64,000 nucleotides of DNA from Saprospiraceae bacterium. Its GTDB lineage: Bacteria > Bacteroidota > Bacteroidia > Chitinophagales > Saprospiraceae. The notes under the pieces are model-generated. The model did not search any database and had not been told where the DNA came from. It saw nothing but the letters and a program-made list of their open reading frames with translations. Positions 16,339 to 25,701 of the stretch are shown here, in pieces (within the stretch, counting starts at the first letter, position 1; every line of letters starts with the position of its first letter). Location of the stretch: contig JABSSL010000003.1 in the NCBI GenBank assembly GCA_013214355.1, positions 122,743-186,742 of the forward strand, in the 5' to 3' direction. Position numbers and translations under genes: made by a program.

Positions 16339-17139
16339 ATGGAGCAATTTTTGAGCAACCCATTCACCCAACCACTCTATTTCTTTCGACTAACAGCAAT
16401 CATTTTTGCTATTACGTTCATTCGTTATTTAATAGTCTCGGGAGTTTACCATTATCTATTTTTTGTTTGGCTGCGACCTACTTTTCAAAAACGGATTATC
16501 ACCGTACAGACGATTAGCAAGCAGCAGATGCAATTGGAGGTTTGGCGTTCTTTGTTGACTTCCTTGATCTTTGCCTTTTCTGGAAGTGCGCTCGTTGTTT
16601 TTTGGCAAAAAGGATGGACGCAGATTTACCTGGACTGGAATGCCTATCCCATCTGGTACCATCCTATGAGTCTGTTGCTAGCCCTGCTGGTGCACGAAAC
16701 CTACTACTATTGGCTACATCGCTGGATGCATTTACCGAAAGTTTACAAATGGGTGCACAAGTGGCACCACGATAGCATTGAAACTTCGTCCCTGACGGCT
16801 TTTTCGTTTCACCCGGTCGAATCCATCTTGCAGGCTATCGTTGTACCAATCTTGATTGTATGCATCCCGCTGAACATATACATTCTTTTCATTCTTCTTT
16901 TAATCATGACCCTATCTGGTACCATCAATCACGCGGGAGTAGAGGTGTTTCCTAAGGGCTTTGAACGCCATTGGCTTGGGAAGTGGCTAATTGGTGCCAG
17001 TCATCATGATCTTCACCATAAGCAATTTCGTTATAACTTTGGATTATATTTTACCTTTTGGGACCAGTGGATGAAAACGGAGAGCCCAAGGTATGAGCGG
17101 CACTTCCGGGAACATACCGGGAATGATGCTAAAAGTTGA
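16339..17139 (+). CDS. Sterol desaturase / fatty acid hydroxylase family membrane protein
   Basis: A 266-residue membrane protein with four or more hydrophobic segments and the histidine clusters of the fatty acid hydroxylase superfamily: HETYYYWLHRWMH (119-131), HKWHH (140-144), and SHHDLHH (221-227). These bind a di-iron centre that hydroxylates or desaturates lipid substrates. The family is broad, and the substrate (sterol, carotenoid, fatty acid or other) cannot be read. It is a single plus-strand gene between two minus-strand genes, and its end overlaps the convergent barrel gene by 11 nt. Confidence 0.85.
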   Translation: MEQFLSNPFTQPLYFFRLTAIIFAITFIRYLIVSGVYHYLFFVWLRPTFQKRIITVQTISKQQMQLEVWRSLLTSLIFAFSGSALVVFWQKGWTQIYLDWNAYPIWYHPMSLLLALLVHETYYYWLHRWMHLPKVYKWVHKWHHDSIETSSLTAFSFHPVESILQAIVVPILIVCIPLNIYILFILLLIMTLSGTINHAGVEVFPKGFERHWLGKWLIGASHHDLHHKQFRYNFGLYFTFWDQWMKTESPRYERHFREHTGNDAKS

Positions 17140-18856
17140 GTCCATAAGTTACTCCACCCGTAAATTCGCTAAAGGCTTCTGATAAGCCCTGCCCCACTGC
17201 ATTTTGCTTGCTATCGACCCAACTTAATTGCAGAGAGAGTTGATGTTTCTCTAATAGCCTATAAGAGGTATTGGATTGTAAGGTCAGGATCGTATTGGTA
17301 TTCGAGCCGTTACTCCAGACGCCAGACAAAGAAACATTGGCCGAGAGGTTCATTTTATCCTCCAGCAAACTTTTGCTGATGTTGAAGCTTGGGGCAATGG
17401 TTAATAACTTGATATTGGGTATGACTCCATAGTTGCCCATGAGCGACGCCGAAAGATTCATCTTTTGAGCCGTAAGACTTCTGTTAAAGGCAAGTACCCC
17501 CATGTAGTAAGTTGTAGTTTGATCTTTATTGATTACATCGTTTTCAATGGAATTTGATTGCTGATAGGAGAACATACCGGTTAAGACATTAGTCTTCTCC
17601 TTGCCCGCCAGATAGGTGACAGATAAGTTTGCGCTCTGATTCGTCTGCACTAAGATGATGGAATCCACTTGCACAACAGGTACGGTGACCGCTCGCATTC
17701 GGTTGGTGGTACTGAAGTTGGAAATAGCTAGGTTTAAGTTTAGGCGTTCTGAGGCAGCATAGGCTGCGTTTAGCGCTCCGATGAAGCGATTGGAGGAATT
17801 AGATCCATCTCCGGAAATATTATTCCGTTGTAGACCCGCATTGGCGGAGAGATTGAGCTTTTTCTTGAAGAAGCTAGTTGAAGTACTAGCTGTGATATTT
17901 TCTAAATCATTATTAAAGAATAAGGCTCCTAAGGTCTTGTAGCCAGGATCAATCCTCTCATGATTGAGGTTGAATTGCCCCAGCTTTGTATTCAATCCTA
18001 GGCTTGTTTTGATGGCGTGATGGAAGCCAGTGGAGGCATTGGGTTGGATCAATCCGCCAAACTTCTGCCAAGTACTATAATTCGAGCTCGTCAGATCAAA
18101 GCTATTTTGATTTCTGGTGAGTGCACTTCTGGCAAAATCCACAGAAAGACTCATGATTTTCCAGAATTGATGCTTAGCCTCCAAACCCAGTACGGCATTG
18201 GCTGCCGGTTGAATATTGATGTTCTGGGTGGGGTTCGGGATCGAAAAAGGGTCGTCAGCTGCAATGAATAAGATTAAGCCAATCTTACTTTTGCCATTGT
18301 CATAACCCGTCTTAAACCCCCAACCTTTTCGAGCATAGGAGGGTTCAAAGTTTTGAATGCTATTAGCATCCTCAGCCCGGGCTCGTTTCAACTGCCCATA
18401 CATGAAACTAAATCGGAAGTTTCCTGGTTTTAGTTCCAATCCTGCCCCGTAGAAGTTGTGACCCGAAAGGGTATAGGGAGAGAAATTCATACTACGATCC
18501 CCCAGATGCAGGGTAACGTACTTGTAAGTTGGACTAATGCCGTAGAAGCTATACTTTGGGAGATTGTAAACGGAACTACCATTGGAGAAGACTGCTGAAA
18601 AAGGAGCGCTAATACCAGCAATATCGAAGTTTAAGTTGGCATTTAATCGCCAGGTGAAGGGATCAAATCTTCTGGGCATTCCCGTGATATGATTAAAATT
18701 AAAGGCGGTAGACACTCCGCCACTCATCTTAAACCACTCTCCATTCTGACTTCGCTCTTTTAATCCTTTAAAGACATTATCCAGGTTTTGTCCTTGTGCT
18801 GTAATGAATAGTAAGGACAGTATGATGGTTAAGTAAAATCTGCTTTTCATACACAA
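17129..18856 (-). CDS. Predicted outer-membrane beta-barrel protein
   Basis: A 575-residue protein starting with a signal peptide (MKSRFYLTIILSLLFITAQGQ; a second ATG two codons inside is equally likely). The rest shows regular alternating strands with aromatic residues and short turns, for example WRLNANLNFDIAG, KLNLSANAGLQRNNISG and KMNLSASLMGNYG. It ends in GGVTYGLNF with a C-terminal Phe, the classic barrel ending. There is no plug, TonB box or SprB repeat. Many such barrels of unknown function occur in Bacteroidota. It is transcribed alone; a long spacer separates it from the divergent protease gene. Confidence 0.7.
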   Translation of the reverse strand: MCMKSRFYLTIILSLLFITAQGQNLDNVFKGLKERSQNGEWFKMSGGVSTAFNFNHITGMPRRFDPFTWRLNANLNFDIAGISAPFSAVFSNGSSVYNLPKYSFYGISPTYKYVTLHLGDRSMNFSPYTLSGHNFYGAGLELKPGNFRFSFMYGQLKRARAEDANSIQNFEPSYARKGWGFKTGYDNGKSKIGLILFIAADDPFSIPNPTQNINIQPAANAVLGLEAKHQFWKIMSLSVDFARSALTRNQNSFDLTSSNYSTWQKFGGLIQPNASTGFHHAIKTSLGLNTKLGQFNLNHERIDPGYKTLGALFFNNDLENITASTSTSFFKKKLNLSANAGLQRNNISGDGSNSSNRFIGALNAAYAASERLNLNLAISNFSTTNRMRAVTVPVVQVDSIILVQTNQSANLSVTYLAGKEKTNVLTGMFSYQQSNSIENDVINKDQTTTYYMGVLAFNRSLTAQKMNLSASLMGNYGVIPNIKLLTIAPSFNISKSLLEDKMNLSANVSLSGVWSNGSNTNTILTLQSNTSYRLLEKHQLSLQLSWVDSKQNAVGQGLSEAFSEFTGGVTYGLNF

Positions 18857-19180
18857 AGGCTTTCAATAATGATGCCCTGGCTTTCCTCGTAAGGAGCCAA
18901 TAAACTTAGCTTCAGCAGCAGCAATTCCATTTACCCACAAGCGGATATCAGGAATTAATGGGCAATAAATCAGGTACCTAGGTCTTCAGTTTTTCGATGC
19001 CATTAGATGCTCCCGATAGAACCTATGCTTCGCAAGGCTAATAAATCGGGAATGCTGAAGAACCTGCAAGAGAGTTAATCCTGGATCACCTTTGTATACA
19101 GCTCATACCTGCTAAGGGGTAAAAGGCAAGCTGTCGCCAGAGGTTGAAATGGCTTGACTCTAGTTGACTAAAAACTTGAG

Positions 19181-19230
19181 CAGATAATGGAAAATGGAAT
19201 TTGTCCGAGCTGGACTTTGATAATGGAAAG
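19181..19230 (+). repeat. GATAATGGAAA motif, two copies
   Basis: CAGATAATGGAAAATGG begins at 19181 and GATAATGGAAAG occupies 19219-19230. Further copies occur at 19481-19500 and, inverted, near 35.8 kb. Confidence 0.55.
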
Positions 19231-19479
19231 GCTTTGAAATTCTGAAACAAATATAGGGGATCTACAAAAGAGACGCAATCCCTATCATACAATTTATTAG
19301 CAGATAACTTTTTATCACCTTTCTAGTAAGGGTTTCTTGATGGCTTTTAAATGGTTGATATATAGGTGTTTGTGTGTTGTCTTGGAGAAATTGAACTCTA
19401 GGGATATTAATTTTTTATTGTATGCAGCTGTCACGATCCCAGTTGTAGGGGGATTATAAGAGTGGCTAAAGGAAAATAG

Positions 19480-19500
19480 CCAGATAATGGAAAGATTTGG
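19480..19500 (+). repeat. GATAATGGAAAG motif, extended copy
   Basis: The stretch from 19480 contains CCAGATAATGGAAAG, identical over 15 nt to the reverse complement of 35871-35885. It also contains GATAATGGAAAGATTTG, identical over 17 nt to the reverse complement of 35805-35821. It directly precedes the terminator at 19508. Confidence 0.6.
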
Positions 19501-19507
19501 ATAAAAG

Positions 19508-19540
19508 GGTCGCATCTAGAATTTGCGATGCGACCTTTTT
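19508..19540. terminator. Strong intrinsic terminator in an apparently geneless region
   Basis: GGTCGCATC (19508-19516) and GATGCGACC (19527-19535) pair perfectly over 9 bp with a 10-nt loop, followed by TTTTT on the plus strand. On the minus strand it is followed by a shorter T run, so it could work both ways. No gene ends here on either strand. Confidence 0.7.
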
Positions 19541-19698
19541 CTCTCTCGGCCTTAGTGGTAATTGTATCCTCAATTCATAGTCTATAACCCAAATTTTGGT
19601 ATTTGTACACTTTTCTAATACAGTACCTATGTGGGAAGCCGCATAGCGTTTCCCCTAATTCCAAGGGACGAAGTTAAGGGTTGTAAAGGACAGAAGTT

Positions 19699-21345
19699 AT
19701 GGGTTCACATTTTCTTAAAACCATTGCGATGAAGAATACTTTCTTTCTAGTCTTATTTAATCTTGTAGCTAGCTCTGCTATTCTTGGGCAGTATAAAGAA
19801 CTTCCTGTTTCTACTGTTATCAGAGACCAAGTTGTACAGGGGCCTTGTTATATTTTTGCTACCGTTGCTGCTTTGGAAACTAAAGCCATACAGGATGGAG
19901 TGGCAACAGCTAGTACCGACTTCTATGAGTGGAATTTGTACAGTAAGTACACTTTGGGTAGCCTAAGTCCAAATGGACATAATATGGTGAAGAAAGTACT
20001 CGCTCATGCCCAAAAGCACGGGGTGTATAGCGTTACTGACGTTGGAGCTACTCCTCCTTCGCTTCCGGCCCATCTACCTAATATCAATGATCCTGCGGTA
20101 CCGGGTATTGCGGATTTAGATTGTACTCCTGATTTTTCATCTAAGTATTATGAGCAGATTGATGAGGGGGACTGTACAGATAACGAGAACCGCGACTTTG
20201 TTATCTCTGATATGTCCGGGGCCCCTTATAAGTACAGTGACTCTACCCTCTTTTATTATGCTGCCAACCCGTCCCAATATACTATTGCCATGAGTATATT
20301 TTATGGCTATGGTGTTATTGCCTTTTTTGATGATTGGATGGGCACTGATACTTCACACGCAGTTTTTATATATGGTTACAATGGGAATCAGTGGTACTAT
20401 AAAGACAGCTGGCCCGGTCAGGCAGGTAATAAGCTAGATACTTTGCCCATTGCAGCTAAATGTACTTATGCTTATATGCTGGCAGGAAATATGAGTTACA
20501 GTCCTCCTGTGGTGTGTACAGCATCCATTGCTGGACCTAGTACGGTAAGTAATATTCATCAGTATCAGCTATCGGGCGCTGGCAATTATACAAATGTCAA
20601 TTGGTCCGTAAGTGGCAATCTCACCATTGATTATCAAAGTAATTCCTCCATTACAGTTCGTCCGGGTAACGGATGTGGCAATAGTACGGGAATGATATCA
20701 GTCAGTTATACGAGTGCTGGACAAAACTGTACAACGGACTTTCCCGTAACCATCCAGAATTTTTCACAGCAACCAAACGGGATCTTAGTTCAAAGCCCGA
20801 ATTGGAATAATGGTCAAACCTGCCCAGGAACTTTACTGGAATTAGAAGTTGATGACAGCCAGAATCCCGATTACCCCTATACAACCTATGAGTGGAACAT
20901 TCAAGGGGCATCTGTCGTGTCTGGAGGCAATGGCTTACCCTATATATCGGTAATGACGTCCAATTCACCAGGAACGACCATGCTCAATTTTAAGGTGCGC
21001 GCCCGTAGGAGCAATTGCTCGGCCAGTAACTGGCGAAGTCTGACAGGAATCTCCTCATCCAGTGGTTGCTTCGGAGGAGGCGCCGGAGGTTTGAGGATTG
21101 GGCAATGGGTGCAGATGGAACAGCAACTGTATCTCTTTGATCTTGCGAATGGGGAAACATTGATGAAAGAAGCCAACTATCAAATATTGAGTGTTGATGG
21201 GAGAGTGCTAGATCGAGGGGAAGTTAGTGCCGACTCCCCAAGGATAGACCTAAGCCGGATTCGTGAACAGTTACTATTAATACACTTCTATAATCAGGAG
21301 CATCGGTTTCGTCAGACGGTTTCCGTTTTTCATACTCAAAACTGA
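19699..21345 (+). CDS. Secreted papain-like (C1) cysteine protease with T9SS C-terminal sorting domain
   Basis: A 548-residue protein; ATG 19699 has an AGGA 8 nt upstream, while ATG 19729 would give a more typical signal peptide (MKNTFFLVLFNLVASSAILGQ). The N-terminal 260 residues carry the C1 core: QVVQGPCYIFATVAALE with catalytic Cys50, and TSHAVFIYGYNG with His220. The usual Asn of the NSW motif is replaced by Asp236 in YKDSWPG. Two Ig/PKD-like beta domains follow (about 270-460). The last 75 residues (YQILSVDGRVLDRGEVS...RIDLSRI...FRQTVSVF) match a divergent type A T9SS sorting domain. It is therefore probably exported to the cell surface or medium. It precedes the TANFOR/toxin-like locus by 198 nt and may or may not belong to it. 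Confidence 0.75.
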   Translation: MGSHFLKTIAMKNTFFLVLFNLVASSAILGQYKELPVSTVIRDQVVQGPCYIFATVAALETKAIQDGVATASTDFYEWNLYSKYTLGSLSPNGHNMVKKVLAHAQKHGVYSVTDVGATPPSLPAHLPNINDPAVPGIADLDCTPDFSSKYYEQIDEGDCTDNENRDFVISDMSGAPYKYSDSTLFYYAANPSQYTIAMSIFYGYGVIAFFDDWMGTDTSHAVFIYGYNGNQWYYKDSWPGQAGNKLDTLPIAAKCTYAYMLAGNMSYSPPVVCTASIAGPSTVSNIHQYQLSGAGNYTNVNWSVSGNLTIDYQSNSSITVRPGNGCGNSTGMISVSYTSAGQNCTTDFPVTIQNFSQQPNGILVQSPNWNNGQTCPGTLLELEVDDSQNPDYPYTTYEWNIQGASVVSGGNGLPYISVMTSNSPGTTMLNFKVRARRSNCSASNWRSLTGISSSSGCFGGGAGGLRIGQWVQMEQQLYLFDLANGETLMKEANYQILSVDGRVLDRGEVSADSPRIDLSRIREQLLLIHFYNQEHRFRQTVSVFHTQN

Positions 21346-21543
21346 TTTTCTAAAGAATCAAGCTGTGCACCTCAAGACCGTGTCCGCTTGTTCAACCCGA
21401 ATTCATAAGATTACTGCAAATCAATAATCGCGATCAGTGGAACCTGTTCGCATAGCTAAAACTATTGTCTTACACCAAGGGTAGGGGAGTGCGGATGAGT
21501 AAGTATATCTAGCCAACCCCTATCCCTTTTAACTACAACTCTA

Positions 21544-24500
21544 ATGAAGAGACTTTTATTAACCATGGCTCTCGGGCTAGGGTTGGGGCTTGTAGTAGGA
21601 TTTGCACAGCCTTATGCTGTCACTACTAACATTCAGACTACTTCCTTCAGTAAGTATCTGGACGATTATGCCCAACCTAACAGGGTGTTTGTGACCCTGT
21701 TGTCAACGGATTCAAGGCCATCTTATCAAGCATTTCTCCAAATAGAAATAGCCGGAGATGGGTTTAACTTGAAATCTAGACCCAACTTTATCCCACCCCC
21801 TATTACTTTGTACAAGGACCAACCTATTACGCTGAGTGGGCTCTCCTTAGCACCCTATTTGAATCCAAATAATCTGGATTTTAATGGGATGTCTCTGGAT
21901 GCCTTTCTGTCCAGCGGCGGTCGATTACCAGATGGCCCTATTACCATCTGTATCGAAGCGTATGACTTCAATAGATTAGGTTATCCGCCGATCTCAAACA
22001 CCGCTTGTTCTTATGGGACTATTATGACCAATGCTCCGCCTATAGTCACTGCTCCGATTGGTTATACACAGGCAGCCAACCCCCAGAACTTTATGCTAAG
22101 CTGGCAACCGCAGCATGTTGGGGCATTTCCAGTGGAATATACGGTAGAGATTTATCGCGATAATACAGGTTTTAGTCCTGATGTTACGGTGAACTCTACT
22201 GCCCCTATTTTTACCACTAGAACGAGTTTGACCACCTATAATTATTCTGCTATTGACCCGCTATTGATTAACGGAGAGGATTATCTGATCCGAGTAAAAG
22301 CAGCTGACTTATTGGGGGTTAACTACTTCGACAATGAAGGTTGGAGTGTGATCGAAGCCTTTCATTATGGTGGTGAATGTCCTTCACCAGTGGGGGTTAG
22401 CTTTGGGGAAATCAGCGATACCTACCTTGAGGTACTTTGGCAATTGGAGGAATCGCAAGGCGTAAATTACATTGAGGTAAGCATTGAGAATGAAAGTGAA
22501 GAAGTCATTTACCAAACTCAATTATCCCGTGGAGAAAACCGATTTACATTTGAGGGACTAGAGCCAGGAAGAGCTTACACGATAACTGTTTGCTCCAATT
22601 GTGAAGGTGCGGGGCAAACTTGCGTTGAACTAGGTCCCATTTCAACGAAAGGAGAAGGGGAATGTGAACCTCGCATGGTAGAATCCTTCCGGTTACAAGA
22701 GTCTTTTCCTTTCTATGCCATCTTGGACTGGCAGCCCATTTCAGGGGCTATGCAGTACGAAGTTCGCTACCGAGAAAGGGAAGGCGGAAGTTGGACTACC
22801 TTTGCCATAGCAGGCAACGAATCGCAAGTAAAGGTCGCAAATTTGATTCCCGGGACCACTTACGAGGCACAAATTCGGGTACGCTGCTTTGAGGGAGAAC
22901 CTGGACCTTGGTCTGATTCTGTGATTTGGAATTCTGATTGTGCAGCACCGGACATTGTTTGGGTGGAAAGCTTTGATCATGAATCTGCTCTCTTTGCTTG
23001 GTTTAGCTCTCCTTATGCCAAGAATTACCGTTTACAGTACCGTCGTAAAGGGACCAATAGCTGGAGTAATGTCTATACTACCGAGAGTAGCAAGACCATC
23101 ACTGGACTACAGCCCAGTACGACCTATGAGTATAGACTTAAACTGAAATGTCTGGATAATAGCTGGTCTAGCTATTCGCCAATTTTTGAGTTTACCACCC
23201 TTCAGGATTGTGATCCAATCAATGCCGAGGCGATCCGATTTACAAATATTACTGCTTCTTCAGCAACGGTAACCGTACCACATTCTGACCTCGTGGAATA
23301 CTATTTGGTGAAGTACAAAGCAGTGGGCGCTTCAAGCTATGAAGTCATTCAATCAACGACTAGTGTGATTGATATCGAATTTCTAGAGCCTAATACTACG
23401 TACGAAGTGATCATCGCTAATGATTGCTACGATAATTGGTCGGACTGGACCAGTCCACTCAATTTTACGACGCTCTGCGGCGCTTCAGACTTGGCTTGGG
23501 CCGAACAGATCACCGCCTTCACCGCCACCCTCTTAACCAATTCCATTAATGGAGCTGACCAGTATCAATTTGAGTACAGACAGAAAGGAAGTGGTGAATG
23601 GATTACGATGCCAGCCAGCACCGATTTGCACGTAGACTTATCAGGCTTGGCAGATCTCACTACCTATGAAATTCGAGTACGATCTAAGTGTGGAGGTAGT
23701 TGGTCGGATCCTTCCGTTATTTCTGAATTTACTACTGGAGAAAATTGTTCCGCACCCTCTACAATAACCGTTTCTAACGAGAGCCCATCCGGCTTTGATT
23801 TAAGTTGGACTAATAATCCAAGGGTAGATCGCTGGCAGGTGCATCTAAGGGCACAGGACGGTTCTCCGATATCTGGCTTGAAGATACCCGGCTTAGGTAA
23901 TGAAATTCCTGGAGTAGATGGTGAAGGATGGACCTTCTTTCACGTGCAAGAATCAGCTATAAATATCGATGGTTTAGCAGATAATACGACTTACGATATT
24001 CGAATCCGGGCTTTTTGCAGTGATGTGATCCCCTCGGATTTCAGTTCGACTTTTACGGGAACCACCCTAAGCAATTGTCAACCGCCAAACAACATCTGGT
24101 TCGATAATTTCAATGGCGAAAACATCACCATAAACTGGACGCCAGAGCCCTACAACAACCTCTGGGAAGTGGCTTACCGCCCCAAACCTCTGGAGGGGAG
24201 AAATGGCTCCTGGACTAACCGGACCATCGAAGGCACCCCTAGTTTGACCTTAACGGGTTTACAAGAAGGGCAAGATTATGAGTTCAAGATCAAGTCGAGC
24301 TGTAGCAACTTCGGCTGGACCGACTTCGGCCCAATCGGCAATTGGAATCATGGCCCCTGTGGTGCACCTACCAATGTGACGGAGGATATCACCTCTTCTA
24401 CTACCGTAAAGTTGACTTGGACCGGCTCGGGTTTTGCTACTTACACCGTACTCTATCGCCCCATGGGCATCCCCGGCGCACAGTACACCTCTGTCAACAC

Positions 24501-25701
24501 CAACGCTACCAATATCGAACTCACCGGTTTACAAACCGGCACCATCTATGAGTACACGATTGCCGCCAATTGCTTCGGTTCTAACACTTCGTTTACATAC
24601 GATGATGACTTCGAAATTGAGCGGGAATCTTTGGATAATGAGTTTTATGAGTGTGGGGTGGATTTGACGCCACCGGATTTGTCAAGTTTTGTTCCATTGC
24701 AGGAGTTAAGGAAAGGTGATACTATAATTGTTGGTGATTTCACAGTTATCGTAGCAACTGCCTTTGGGTCTCCAGGAAGATTCTCAGGTACGGGCTATTT
24801 ACCAGTACCTTATCTAAATATGGCGCGAGTTAATGTCACATTTGACAATATAACGATAAATGACAAAACAAGAGTGGTACAAGGGGAGGTAATCATTACA
24901 GGTGCAGGCGTGCAGTTGCTAAGCGAAGCTGCTGCGGACGCACTTGATAACTTTCTCCAAGTCTTAAGTACAGTTGATGATGTATTGGCCTATGCAGAGG
25001 ATGTGATTGAGATGGCTGAAAATCTCGTTCAAAATGCATCTAATTACCTTCCTGATCAAGTAGTTCAGCAACTATCGATTGCGACCCAAGCTTTGGAAGA
25101 TGCTGTTGCTTCGGGAAACCAGAGCGACATTATGGCGGCAAAGAATCAACTTGATTCTGCTAACACGGCATTCAAAACCGAATTGCAGTCTTTTTTTACT
25201 CAATTTTTCTCCATTGTTAAAACGACTTTACAGCAGATATCCATAGATTGTAATAATCTGAGTGCTTCCCAAGCTGACTATGATGGTAAATGGCAACAAA
25301 TTGACCAATATCAACTAGGTGCAATCAATCAACTTTCACTTATGAATGGACAAGGATTGACAAACTATGACCTTCTACATGAACGGGTAGAAGTTAGCGA
25401 GGAAACCTCTTCATTCAATGATCTGGATCCTTCATTTATACCACTTAGGGATCAATTTTATAGCGTAGAAAAGGACTATATGACTTGTGCGATGATTGAA
25501 CAAATTGAGGGTGATATTCTGATTATTGATGAGGTTCATGATCTTGGAGAACTACTAGAGATGGTGGAATATAACCTACTAGATGAGGTTGGAAGCAAGA
25601 TTAAGGCAGGAGATACTAGTGCTAGTATAATCCAAGGATTGAAAATCGAACTTAAAAACCTATTTGAACAACTATTAATTGAGAAGTCTTATGGCAAATA
25701 G
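21544..25701 (+). CDS. TANFOR-domain, multi-FN3 exported protein (possible toxin-locus carrier)
   Basis: A 1385-residue protein with a signal peptide (MKRLLLTMALGLGLGLVVGFAQ). Residues about 24-165 match the TANFOR domain pattern: an opening VTTNIQTTSFSKYLDDY, the middle ITLSGLSLAPYLN, and GRLPDGPITICIEAYDF. About nine fibronectin type III domains follow, with recurrent WQP/WTP strands and LQPSTTYEYR-type motifs, to residue about 1020. The remaining 360 residues change character. They start with FYECGVDLTPPDL, a beta segment containing LRKGDTIIVGDFTVIV and a VNVTFDNITIND strand, then a long helical region with no cysteine-rich or T9SS ending. The stop codon overlaps the next start (ATGGCAAATAG), so the two products are probably made together. 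Confidence 0.7.
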   Translation: MKRLLLTMALGLGLGLVVGFAQPYAVTTNIQTTSFSKYLDDYAQPNRVFVTLLSTDSRPSYQAFLQIEIAGDGFNLKSRPNFIPPPITLYKDQPITLSGLSLAPYLNPNNLDFNGMSLDAFLSSGGRLPDGPITICIEAYDFNRLGYPPISNTACSYGTIMTNAPPIVTAPIGYTQAANPQNFMLSWQPQHVGAFPVEYTVEIYRDNTGFSPDVTVNSTAPIFTTRTSLTTYNYSAIDPLLINGEDYLIRVKAADLLGVNYFDNEGWSVIEAFHYGGECPSPVGVSFGEISDTYLEVLWQLEESQGVNYIEVSIENESEEVIYQTQLSRGENRFTFEGLEPGRAYTITVCSNCEGAGQTCVELGPISTKGEGECEPRMVESFRLQESFPFYAILDWQPISGAMQYEVRYREREGGSWTTFAIAGNESQVKVANLIPGTTYEAQIRVRCFEGEPGPWSDSVIWNSDCAAPDIVWVESFDHESALFAWFSSPYAKNYRLQYRRKGTNSWSNVYTTESSKTITGLQPSTTYEYRLKLKCLDNSWSSYSPIFEFTTLQDCDPINAEAIRFTNITASSATVTVPHSDLVEYYLVKYKAVGASSYEVIQSTTSVIDIEFLEPNTTYEVIIANDCYDNWSDWTSPLNFTTLCGASDLAWAEQITAFTATLLTNSINGADQYQFEYRQKGSGEWITMPASTDLHVDLSGLADLTTYEIRVRSKCGGSWSDPSVISEFTTGENCSAPSTITVSNESPSGFDLSWTNNPRVDRWQVHLRAQDGSPISGLKIPGLGNEIPGVDGEGWTFFHVQESAINIDGLADNTTYDIRIRAFCSDVIPSDFSSTFTGTTLSNCQPPNNIWFDNFNGENITINWTPEPYNNLWEVAYRPKPLEGRNGSWTNRTIEGTPSLTLTGLQEGQDYEFKIKSSCSNFGWTDFGPIGNWNHGPCGAPTNVTEDITSSTTVKLTWTGSGFATYTVLYRPMGIPGAQYTSVNTNATNIELTGLQTGTIYEYTIAANCFGSNTSFTYDDDFEIERESLDNEFYECGVDLTPPDLSSFVPLQELRKGDTIIVGDFTVIVATAFGSPGRFSGTGYLPVPYLNMARVNVTFDNITINDKTRVVQGEVIITGAGVQLLSEAAADALDNFLQVLSTVDDVLAYAEDVIEMAENLVQNASNYLPDQVVQQLSIATQALEDAVASGNQSDIMAAKNQLDSANTAFKTELQSFFTQFFSIVKTTLQQISIDCNNLSASQADYDGKWQQIDQYQLGAINQLSLMNGQGLTNYDLLHERVEVSEETSSFNDLDPSFIPLRDQFYSVEKDYMTCAMIEQIEGDILIIDEVHDLGELLEMVEYNLLDEVGSKIKAGDTSASIIQGLKIELKNLFEQLLIEKSYGK
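22040..24590 (+). repeat. Array of about nine FN3-coding repeats
   Basis: Units of about 270-290 nt encode fibronectin type III domains within the TANFOR protein. Each has a W near its start, a central YRxKG/YRPK-type strand and a GL-x(2)-G/T-T-T-Y-E motif near its end. Confidence 0.6.

Larger units (their letters stand above)
18857..19698. other. 842-nt divergent intergenic region without a convincing gene
   Basis: Short frames exist on the minus strand (19086-19292 and 19315-19515), but their composition does not look like protein. The region contains three copies of a GATAATGGAAA motif and a strong two-way terminator, both listed separately. The terminator implies at least one unannotated transcript. 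A small imperfect stem (633-654 past 19000) lies in the likely leader of the protease gene. Confidence 0.6.

Noticed and set aside
19086..19515. Two minus-strand frames of 68 and 66 residues in the divergent spacer
   Set aside because: They have no coherent composition; the second starts inside the terminator hairpin. A non-coding RNA explains the terminator better.
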